NCBI GenBank assembly: GCA_050329955.1
Contig: JBHJOH010000015.1
Location: forward strand, 1-8,540
Reading direction: 5' to 3'
DNA: 8,540 nt
DNA from: JAOUGY01 sp050329955
GTDB lineage: Bacteria; Actinomycetota; Acidimicrobiia; Spongiisociales; ZC4RG35
The first letter of the stretch is position 1. Every line of letters begins with the position of its first letter. The notes beneath the pieces are model-generated. The model did not search any database and was not told the DNA's origin. It saw only the letters and a list, made by a program, of their open reading frames with translations. Shown one piece after another: positions 1-4,318 of the stretch. The position numbers were made by a program, and so were the translations under genes.

Positions 1-18
1 AGCTTCGAGCTTCGAGCT
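1..18. repeat. AGCTTCG heptamer tandem repeat (about 2.5 units, may continue upstream)
   Basis: Two full AGCTTCG units followed by AGCT sit at the left edge of the window. The array may extend beyond position 1, so the copy number is unknown. It lies in the non-coding stretch downstream of crgA. No function can be assigned. Confidence 0.6.
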
Positions 19-43
19 GAAGAATGGCCGCTGAACTCGAGCA

Positions 44-78
44 CCAGCAGCCAGCAGCCAGCAGCCAGCAGCCAGCAG
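44..78. repeat. CCAGCAG heptamer repeat, five perfect units
   Basis: Five uninterrupted CCAGCAG units occupy 44-50, 51-57, 58-64, 65-71 and 72-78. The array ends directly against the crgA stop codon (79-81), so on the crgA strand it reads as five CTGCTGG units starting at the first base after the stop. Perfect identity of the units suggests recent slippage. No terminator with a T-tract is visible here. The effect on crgA expression is unknown. Confidence 0.9.
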
Positions 79-327
79 CTACCGGTAGTTCGTCGTCATC
101 AGGAACCCGACCGCGATCAGGGCGAGTCCGGTGAGAGTGACCCACTGGTCCCAGCTGAACACGAAGCGGGTTATGACGAGGACCACGCCGGCCGCCATCA
201 GGACCGTCATGAGTACGACGTACCAGGTGGGCGAGGGGGGCGCCGACTTCGACACGACCTGACCGGAGTGGTCCCGACTTTGGGTGGGACCTGCGTAGCG
301 GGGCTTGCGGCGTTTTGATTCAGGCAT
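79..327 (-). CDS. crgA: Cell division protein CrgA
   Basis: This is an 82-residue small membrane protein of the CrgA family. CrgA in mycobacteria and Streptomyces acts at the septum, interacts with FtsZ, FtsQ, FtsI and other PBPs, and influences septation. The N-terminus is basic and cytoplasmic (begins MPESKRRKPRY, like the MPKSKVRKK start of mycobacterial CrgA). Two hydrophobic segments follow at about residues 34-56 and 62-79, separated by a short Trp-containing loop, with a tiny C-terminal end (TTNYR). Length is close to the usual 84-93 residues. The ATG at 325-327 gives the typical N-terminus, though only a weak purine-rich stretch (CAGAG) precedes it. It is divergent from trpG, as in many Actinobacteria. 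The stop codon abuts the heptamer repeat at 44-78. Identification rests on topology, N-terminal motif and synteny. Confidence 0.9.
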   Translation of the reverse strand: MPESKRRKPRYAGPTQSRDHSGQVVSKSAPPSPTWYVVLMTVLMAAGVVLVITRFVFSWDQWVTLTGLALIAVGFLMTTNYR

Positions 328-363
328 CTCTGGAATCGGTTCGTCTGGACGGTGTGAACTGAC

Positions 364-388
364 CCTCAGGCTAGCCCGGATTCTGAGG
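364..388. promoter_or_regulatory. Inverted repeat in the crgA/trpG divergent intergenic region
   Basis: The 80-bp gap between the two divergent start codons contains CCTCAG (364-369) and its exact complement CTGAGG (383-388), 13 bp apart. An 8-bp palindrome, GGCTAGCC (369-376), starts at the last base of the left arm. It could be an operator acting on one or both genes. No regulator is implied by the sequence and chance occurrence is possible. Confidence 0.3.
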
Positions 389-392
389 CCGG

Positions 393-398
393 TAACCT
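393..398 (+). promoter_or_regulatory. Possible -10 element for leaderless trpG transcription
   Basis: TAACCT fits the actinobacterial TANNNT -10 pattern and ends nine bases before the trpG ATG at 408. The bases between it and the ATG (CTCAGCCAC) hold no Shine-Dalgarno sequence. This arrangement is what a leaderless transcript starting at or next to the ATG would show. No convincing -35 element is visible. This is an inference from spacing only. Confidence 0.35.
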
Positions 399-407
399 CT
401 CAGCCAC

Positions 408-974
408 ATGTCTCTGCGCGTTCTAGTCATCGACAACTACGACTCGTTCACATTCAACCTGGTGCAGTACCTGGGTGAGCTGGGTGCCGAACCGGTGGTG
501 GTGCGCAACGACGTGCTCGCACCGGAGGAGAGCCGCAACCTCTCGCCCGATCGACTGCTCATCTCTCCTGGGCCGGGTCGGCCGGAGGACGCCGGGTACT
601 CGGTCGAGTACATCCGCACCATCGGCTCGGAGATCCCGACGCTGGGCGTGTGTCTGGGGCACCAGGCCATCGCCGTCGCCTTCGGCGGCAAGGTGGATCT
701 CGCCCCTGAGCCGAAGCACGGCAAGACCTCGACCATCCGTCACGATGGCCTCGGGTTGTTCCACAACCTCGAGAACCCGTTCACCGCCACCCGCTACCAC
801 TCATTGGCGGCGGTGGTGGTGCCCGACGAGTTGGAGGAGTGCGCCTGGAGCATCGAAGACGACGTGGTGCAGGGGTTGCGGCACCGCCAGTTGCCCATCA
901 CCGGCGTCCAGTTCCACCCGGAGTCGATCATGACCACCCAGGGCAAGGCGCTGCTCGCCAACTTCCTCCGGTGA
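408..974 (+). CDS. trpG: Glutamine amidotransferase subunit of anthranilate / aminodeoxychorismate synthase (TrpG/PabA)
   Basis: This is a 188-residue class I glutamine amidotransferase. It hydrolyses glutamine and channels ammonia to a partner chorismate-using subunit (TrpE or PabB), making anthranilate for tryptophan or aminodeoxychorismate for folate. Visible motifs are DNYDSFTFNL (9-18), the SPGPG loop (53-57), the nucleophile elbow GVCLGHQ with Cys82, RYHSL (129-133), and VQFHPES with His170 and Glu172. The catalytic triad Cys82-His170-Glu172 is complete and the length is normal. No large-subunit gene is in the window, so whether it serves tryptophan, folate or both cannot be decided; the trpG symbol follows the homologous mycobacterial locus. 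The ATG at 408 starts the family's usual N-terminus and has no Shine-Dalgarno sequence. The TGA overlaps the next gene's GTG by 4 bp (GTGA, 971-974), implying translational coupling. Confidence 0.95.
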   Translation: MSLRVLVIDNYDSFTFNLVQYLGELGAEPVVVRNDVLAPEESRNLSPDRLLISPGPGRPEDAGYSVEYIRTIGSEIPTLGVCLGHQAIAVAFGGKVDLAPEPKHGKTSTIRHDGLGLFHNLENPFTATRYHSLAAVVVPDELEECAWSIEDDVVQGLRHRQLPITGVQFHPESIMTTQGKALLANFLR

Positions 975-2233
975 GGCAGACTGGCGCCCTGGCTGCGGTG
1001 CTGGCCTCCGCCATGCTGGTGTCGGGGTGCGGGGTCACCCCCGAATCCCGTCTCGCCGAGATCGACCCGGTGGTCCTCGACGGTGAGCCGTTCACGGTGG
1101 CCCGGGACGACACGTCCTCGGCCTGTACCCACGACTACCGGGCCGAAGTCCTCTCGGTGGACCCGATCGACGGCACGGTGGGGTGGCGCCAGGACGTTCC
1201 ATGGCCCACCGACCCGCACCTCCGCCTAGCCGACGGACTGGCCCTGGTGGGTGGCGGCACCGACGTGGTGGCACTCGACGCCGTAACCGGGTCATCCCGC
1301 TGGCAGATCGGGGATCTACCCGGCAATCGTCTGGTGCAGACCGCCGGCGGCGTGTATCTCACCGTGACGGTGGGCGGCATCGCCCGGTTGGTGGCCCGGA
1401 TCGAGCCGGCCACCGGCAAGCCGATCTGGTCGTTCGTTCCCGACGGCGAAATGGGCTCGCAGGTGGTCTCCGACGGGGTGCGTCTCTACCTGATCGACGG
1501 GGGCGACGTCGGCGCCCTCGACGTCACCACCGGAGTCACCGTGTGGAGGAGCCCCACCGACGGGGCCGTCACACCTCCGATCCTGATCGGAGGTGTGATC
1601 GTGCAACGGGTCTACCCCGACGTGGTGGCTGGGCTGGACCCCGAGTCGGGTGACATCCGCTGGGATGTAGACCTGGGATCCAGCGTCATCGAGAGCCTGG
1701 CCCTTTCGGACGGAGTGGTGGTGGCGGCGACGGGACAGGCCGTGGTGGCGTTGGAGCCCGCCGGCGGCGCCGAGTTGTGGCGGCTTCCGCTGACCGACCA
1801 GGTCGTCACTCTCGACGACCATGGGGTGGTCGTCCATCGGGGCGCCACCATCGAGTTGGTCGACCCCGCCACCGGTGTGGCCTCGCTCGTCCTCGAGGGT
1901 TCGGGCACGCCGGGGGTCGCCACCACAGGGCCGGGGGTTCTCGCCGATCAGGTGGACGGTTCCTGGCGGCTCCGCTCGCTCGACGGCGCCTGGAGCATCG
2001 ACCTGGGGCCCGCCCACCGGGTGGCGCCGGCCGTCATCGCCGATCAACTGGTGGTCGCCGTCGACCGGGCCATCGACGACATCGACGGTGAGGCCCAGGG
2101 CGCTCTGATCGCACTCGACCCCACCAGAGGCACCGAAAACTGGCGGATCGAAACCCGCGACGGAATCGGATCGATCCCGATGCCGTTCGGTGACAAACTC
2201 GTGGTGCTGGCCTCCGATCGAAGACTCGGGTGA
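971..2233 (+). CDS. Predicted lipoprotein with PQQ-like beta-propeller repeats
   Basis: The GTG at 971 gives a 420-residue protein starting with a short lipoprotein signal peptide: one Arg at position 2, a hydrophobic stretch, and the lipobox VSGC with Cys20 as the acylated residue. It should be anchored on the outer face of the membrane. The rest is a beta-propeller with recurring units of the form ALDxxTGxxxW at about residues 61-72, 101-111, 143-153, 181-192, 221-231, 259-270, 297-306 and 380-391, and a degenerate one near 334-341. About eight blades resembles BamB and other PQQ-like propellers, but no PQQ cofactor or enzymatic residue can be claimed. The start is chosen because it yields a clean signal peptide and a GTGA overlap with trpG; the earlier in-frame ATG at 839 lies inside trpG. 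It has no Shine-Dalgarno sequence of its own. The stop is only 8 bp from the hairpin-repeat cluster. A scaffold or envelope-assembly role is plausible but unproven. Confidence 0.8.
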   Translation: MRQTGALAAVLASAMLVSGCGVTPESRLAEIDPVVLDGEPFTVARDDTSSACTHDYRAEVLSVDPIDGTVGWRQDVPWPTDPHLRLADGLALVGGGTDVVALDAVTGSSRWQIGDLPGNRLVQTAGGVYLTVTVGGIARLVARIEPATGKPIWSFVPDGEMGSQVVSDGVRLYLIDGGDVGALDVTTGVTVWRSPTDGAVTPPILIGGVIVQRVYPDVVAGLDPESGDIRWDVDLGSSVIESLALSDGVVVAATGQAVVALEPAGGAELWRLPLTDQVVTLDDHGVVVHRGATIELVDPATGVASLVLEGSGTPGVATTGPGVLADQVDGSWRLRSLDGAWSIDLGPAHRVAPAVIADQLVVAVDRAIDDIDGEAQGALIALDPTRGTENWRIETRDGIGSIPMPFGDKLVVLASDRRLG

Positions 2234-2242
2234 GCATTGTTG

Positions 2243-2268
2243 ACCCCCTCGAGCTTGCGAGAGGGGGT
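2243..2268 (+). terminator. Hairpin just after the lipoprotein gene, possible terminator
   Basis: ACCCCCTC (2243-2250) and GAGGGGGT (2261-2268) form a perfect 8-bp stem with a 10-base loop, nine bases after the lipoprotein stop codon. An alternative inner pairing is CTCG (2248-2251) with CGAG (2258-2261). There is no T-tract after it, so it is not a canonical intrinsic terminator. U-less hairpins are proposed terminators in some Actinobacteria. It is also the first part of repeat copy A, so a terminator role would be incidental. Confidence 0.4.
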
Positions 2269-2340
2269 ACGGGGTGCCTATCCGTTGCGAGCATGGTGAC
2301 GCGTTCTGGAACGCGTGCGGAGTTCATCTCGCGGGCTTTC
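2248..2340. repeat. Direct repeat, copy A
   Basis: The copy starts with CTCGAGCTTGCGAGAGGGGG (2248-2267), identical in copy B. A short variable linker follows, then GCCTATCC (2276-2283) and a 57-bp module (2284-2340) matching copy B at 53 of 57 positions, including 36 consecutive identical bases (2294-2329). The module contains the palindrome ACGCGTTCTGGAACGCGT (2299-2316). Copy A lacks the hairpin insert found in the copy B linker. Confidence 0.9.
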
Positions 2341-2342
2341 GA

Positions 2343-2531
2343 CCCCCCTACCCCGCTCCTTCGTCGCGGGGTCCCCTTCCCCCACTGCGTGGGGGACAAT
2401 GCTGGGGGTCCCTTCTCCCACTGCGTGGGTGACGATGCTGGTTGGTTTCGGTCAACGAGCGGTGTGAACAGCTTTGTCCCACTCGAGCTTGCGAGAGGGG
2501 GAAGGGGCCCCCACGAAGTGGGGTAGGGGGG
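2343..2531. repeat. Imperfect inverted repeat, arms 2343-2383 and 2497-2531
   Basis: CCCCCCTACCCC (2343-2354) is the exact complement of GGGGTAGGGGGG (2520-2531), and CCCCTTCCCCC (2373-2383) is the exact complement of GGGGGAAGGGG (2497-2507). Between these blocks each arm has its own small hairpin with a TTCG core (GAA on the opposite strand): 2351-2371 on the left and 2509-2523 on the right. The arms are therefore inverted copies of one hairpin unit with diverged centres. They could pair with each other over long range or fold locally. Confidence 0.8.
2369..2441. repeat. Tandem duplication of a 37/36-bp hairpin unit
   Basis: Unit 1 (2369-2405) and unit 2 (2406-2441) share a GGGTCCC start, the hairpin CCCACTGCGTGGG, and a GAC[A/G]ATGCTGG end. 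They differ by one length change and a few substitutions. In unit 1 the stem is 8 bp (2378-2385/2389-2396); in unit 2 it is 5 bp (2417-2421/2425-2429). Both have a TGC loop. Confidence 0.85.
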
Positions 2532-2596
2532 GCCTATCCCTCGCGAGCGTGGTGACGCGTTCTGGAACGCGTGCGGAGTTCATCTTGCGGGCTTTC
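2482..2596. repeat. Direct repeat, copy B with an extra hairpin module
   Basis: This copy has the same 20-base start as copy A (2482-2501) and the same 57-bp module (2540-2596, four differences). The palindrome lies at 2555-2572. Between them it carries a longer linker (2502-2531) with the hairpin CCCCAC-GAA-GTGGGG (2509-2523), absent from copy A. Four G-runs at 2497-2501, 2504-2507, 2520-2523 and 2526-2532 make this part potentially G-quadruplex-forming on the plus strand. It ends 10 bp from the NERD-gene stop codon. Confidence 0.9.
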
Positions 2597-2606
2597 ACAC
2601 AGGCGG

Positions 2607-3440
2607 TCAACGTCGGCGTCGGCGTCGGCGGATTTCTTCGTAGTGTCGATGGTCGCGTCGGATCAGATCACCGAGGGCGTTGCGTTCTGCTGCCGACAGG
2701 ACGGCTCCGGGACGGGTGAGCTGATCGCGCAGCTTGGCGATATCGGTGGCGACGAGATCGACGCCGGGGCGCACGCACTGGGCGATGCGGGCCTTGTGGT
2801 GCACCAGCATCACGGCGGTGTGCACTGCGACGGCGTGGCCGTTGCGGTCGAGCCATCGGCCGAGGTCGTCGGCCACATCGGCGACCTGGCGAGCCCAGGT
2901 CCGCCCGGAACCGTCGGTGGCGGGGCCGGAGTTCACCACTCTGCCCCGGTTGTCCAGCTTCTCGAACGACCAGTCATCGTCGACGGCCCGCAGCACGGCG
3001 TTGCGGTTCTTCACCTCCACCGCCCACACGCCGCCCGGACCCACCAGCACGCAATCGGTCTCACCTCTCCGGTTGCGGTAACCACGCAGCATCAACCATT
3101 CGTCGGAGAGTGGGGCGAGCTCAGTCTCGAGCCTTCGTTCGCCCTCGACACCGGCGGTCTGCGACTGCTCCTGGTCGATGAGTGCCCGGCTCAATCCGTC
3201 GGCTCGGGCCGCCTGAACTGCCGCTTCGGTCACCCGTTCCTGGGCGGCTCGCACGTCGCTCGTGGAAAGGCCCACCACCCGCCGCCACACGGGTTGTGCC
3301 CGCCGGGCCGTGTCCCACTCGGCCTGTGCCTCTTCCCGGCGGATCTCCCACCCGTCCCGGTCTGCCAACCTCAGGTTTCGTTGCGGGGTGGTGGCACGCC
3401 GTTGGTCGCCGGCGTGATCGGAGAGCTCTTCCACGCGCAT
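2607..3440 (-). CDS. NERD (nuclease-related) domain protein
   Basis: The predicted protein is 277 residues. An N-terminal charged, probably helical region (about 1-95, with Trp at 31, 42 and 52) precedes a nuclease-related domain at about 97-210. The NERD signature is visible as GVEGER (97-102), RGETDCVLVGPGGVW (125-139) and the VEVKN strand with Glu142 and Lys144, resembling the D-ExK core of restriction-endonuclease-like folds with Asp129. NERD proteins are thought to be nucleases or nucleic-acid binders, but the substrate is unknown. The extreme C-terminus is seven consecutive arginines encoded by a 6-bp tandem repeat. Start choice: AGGAGG at 3451-3456 is only 1 base from an ATG at 3449 and 10 bases from the ATG at 3440, so 3440 is preferred (3449 would add MDP). 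Its 68-bp gap from mutY and strong Shine-Dalgarno suggest separate translation. No restriction or defence partner is adjacent. Confidence 0.8.
   Translation of the reverse strand: MRVEELSDHAGDQRRATTPQRNLRLADRDGWEIRREEAQAEWDTARRAQPVWRRVVGLSTSDVRAAQERVTEAAVQAARADGLSRALIDQEQSQTAGVEGERRLETELAPLSDEWLMLRGYRNRRGETDCVLVGPGGVWAVEVKNRNAVLRAVDDDWSFEKLDNRGRVVNSGPATDGSGRTWARQVADVADDLGRWLDRNGHAVAVHTAVMLVHHKARIAQCVRPGVDLVATDIAKLRDQLTRPGAVLSAAERNALGDLIRRDHRHYEEIRRRRRRR
2611..2628. repeat. CGTCGG hexamer repeat encoding a poly-Arg tail
   Basis: Three perfect CGTCGG units (2611-2616, 2617-2622, 2623-2628) lie at the 3' end of the NERD gene and encode alternating CGA/CGC arginine codons on the minus strand. 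Because the unit is 6 bp, slippage would change the tail two residues at a time without a frameshift. Confidence 0.75.
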
Positions 3441-3450
3441 CGGGTCCATC

Positions 3451-3456
3451 CCTCCT
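3451..3456 (-). promoter_or_regulatory. Shine-Dalgarno sequence of the NERD gene
   Basis: AGGAGG on the minus strand matches the anti-Shine-Dalgarno core perfectly. It lies 1 base before one in-frame ATG (3449) and 10 bases before a second (3440), so spacing favours the second as the start. Confidence 0.7.
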
Positions 3457-3478
3457 CTGGTCTGTTCGGCTGGTGCCG

Positions 3479-3484
3479 ATCGTA
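3479..3484 (-). promoter_or_regulatory. Weak candidate -10 element for the NERD gene
   Basis: TACGAT (minus strand) matches TATAAT at four of six positions, including the key T, A and last T. It lies in the mutY-NERD gap, which would give a 5' leader of roughly 30 bases containing the Shine-Dalgarno. No -35 match is seen at the expected spacing, so confidence is low. Confidence 0.25.
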
Positions 3485-3496
3485 GGTGACGGCACG

Positions 3497-3517
3497 GGCC
3501 GGTGCCGGCTACCGGCC
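3497..3517 (-). terminator. GC hairpin across the mutY stop codon
   Basis: A perfect 7-bp inverted repeat (GGCCGGT / ACCGGCC, 7-base loop) spans the mutY TAG at 3509-3511. There is no downstream T-tract, so it may be a U-less attenuator, an mRNA 3'-end stabiliser, or simply GC-rich coincidence. Confidence 0.3.
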
Positions 3518-4318
3518 GAGCGTCACCGTGGAGCCGATCCGGGTGACGGCTCCCTCGGATTCGAGATCTGCCACCGCCCGTTCCAGCCGATCCTGCTCGA
3601 TGCCGAGACGGCCCGCCAGGGCTTCCAGGTCGATGGGTCCTCCGGCGAGGGTCTTCATGACCGACGCCCGGGCCTGGCGAACCGAGCCCTGGTAGCGGGC
3701 CTGGCGGGGCGGTGGCACGTAGACAGAGGGGTCGGCACACCATTCGTGTACCGGGCACACGTCACAGCGGGGCTCGGTCGGGCGGCACACGGTCGCTCCC
3801 AGGTCCATGACTGCCTGGTTCCAGGTGGCGGGCCGATCGCGGTCGAGGTGGCGCCAGGCGGACTCGGTGAGCGCTTTCCCGGCGAGGGGGCGACCCTCCC
3901 AACGCGACAGCACCCGCCGCAGGTTGGTGTCGATGGCCGGAACCGGCTCGCCGAAGGCGAAACAGGCGACGGCAGCCGCGGTGTAGGGCCCCACCCCGGG
4001 CAACGACACCAGCCCGGTGGCCGTGGTCGGCCAGCCGTGTTCGGCGATCTCGGCGGCGGCCCGCCGCAGGTTGAGCGCCCGCCGCTGATACCCCAACCCC
4101 GCCCACAACTCGATGAGCTCGGCCATGTCGGCGCCGGCCAGCGCCGCCGGGTCGGGGAAACGGGCCATGAATTTCTCCCAGGCGGGAACGACCCTCGCCA
4201 GTTGAGTCTGCTGGGCCATCACCTCCGAGACCAGGATCGGCCAGGGATCACGAAGGGCGCGCCAGGGAACCGGTCGGTTGGTGCGGTGGTACCAGGCAGC
4301 CAGCGCCTGGTTGATCAC
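3509..4318 (-). CDS. mutY: A/G-specific adenine glycosylase MutY (short form)
   Basis: This 269-residue base-excision repair enzyme should remove adenine mispaired with 8-oxoguanine. The HhH-GPD glycosylase core is intact: PWR (18-20), SEVMAQQTQ with catalytic Glu32, the helix-hairpin-helix LPGVGPYTAAA (106-116) with Tyr112 where Nth has its catalytic lysine, and Asp130 in AIDTN. The 4Fe-4S ligands Cys178, Cys185, Cys188 and Cys194 fit C-x6-C-x2-C-x5-C. Tyr112 and QQTQ favour MutY over Nth. It is shorter than E. coli MutY (350 residues) and lacks room for the usual C-terminal NUDIX-like 8-oxoG-recognition domain; residues about 215-269 instead look like a small winged-helix segment. The GTG start overlaps the pknB stop by 4 bp (GTGA, 4315-4318) with no Shine-Dalgarno, so translation is probably coupled to pknB. 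A hairpin spans its stop codon. Confidence 0.92.
   Translation of the reverse strand: MINQALAAWYHRTNRPVPWRALRDPWPILVSEVMAQQTQLARVVPAWEKFMARFPDPAALAGADMAELIELWAGLGYQRRALNLRRAAAEIAEHGWPTTATGLVSLPGVGPYTAAAVACFAFGEPVPAIDTNLRRVLSRWEGRPLAGKALTESAWRHLDRDRPATWNQAVMDLGATVCRPTEPRCDVCPVHEWCADPSVYVPPPRQARYQGSVRQARASVMKTLAGGPIDLEALAGRLGIEQDRLERAVADLESEGAVTRIGSTVTLGR

Larger units (their letters stand above)
2242..2596. repeat. Composite hairpin-rich repeat cluster between convergent genes
   Basis: The 373 bp between the lipoprotein stop (2233) and the NERD-gene stop (2607) hold no credible gene. Instead they contain two copies of one direct-repeat module, an inverted pair of C-rich/G-rich segments, a 37/36-bp tandem repeat and several hairpins. 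The hairpin stems are 2243-2250/2261-2268, 2299-2306/2309-2316, 2351-2356/2366-2371, 2378-2385/2389-2396, 2417-2421/2425-2429, 2509-2514/2518-2523 and 2555-2562/2565-2572. Except in the two 18-nt palindromes, the left arm is C-rich and the right arm G-rich on the plus strand. The layout looks modular, like a dispersed palindromic element (REP/MITE-like) or a structured RNA, but the family is not one I recognise. Confidence 0.8.

Noticed and set aside
839..970. Upstream in-frame extension of the lipoprotein from the ATG at 839
   Set aside because: It lies wholly inside trpG in another frame and would bury the signal peptide and lipobox, which follow directly after the GTG at 971.
1316..2047. 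Long minus-strand open frame (243 codons) opposite the lipoprotein gene
   Set aside because: A GC-rich shadow; composition is His/Arg/Gly/Asp-rich without domain signature, while the plus strand encodes clear propeller repeats and a lipobox.
2230..2526. Open frame of 98 codons starting at a GTG that overlaps the lipoprotein stop
   Set aside because: It consists of the hairpin/repeat sequence. Its repeat module lies in another frame in the second copy and differs there by mostly amino-acid-changing substitutions, so it is not under coding constraint.
2242..2596. CRISPR array
   Set aside because: Repeats are only two copies, long, palindromic and with unequal spacing and inverted parts; there are no regular spacers and no cas genes.
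2474..2719. Open frame of 81 codons across repeat copy B
   Set aside because: Made of repeat sequence and then antisense to the 3' end of the NERD gene; no recognisable domain.
2607..3440. Defence system (restriction-like) based on the NERD nuclease
   Set aside because: No methyltransferase, helicase, toxin or other defence partner is adjacent; neighbours are housekeeping genes. A solitary NERD domain does not support a defence call.
3441..3758. N-terminal extension of the NERD protein into mutY
   Set aside because: The extension is Pro/Arg/Gly-rich sequence in the wrong frame of mutY, and a strong Shine-Dalgarno lies just before the internal ATGs at 3449 and 3440.
3509..4318. Endonuclease III (Nth) instead of MutY
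   Set aside because: The residue in the helix-hairpin-helix where Nth carries its catalytic lysine is Tyr112, and the Glu32 motif with QQTQ is of MutY type.
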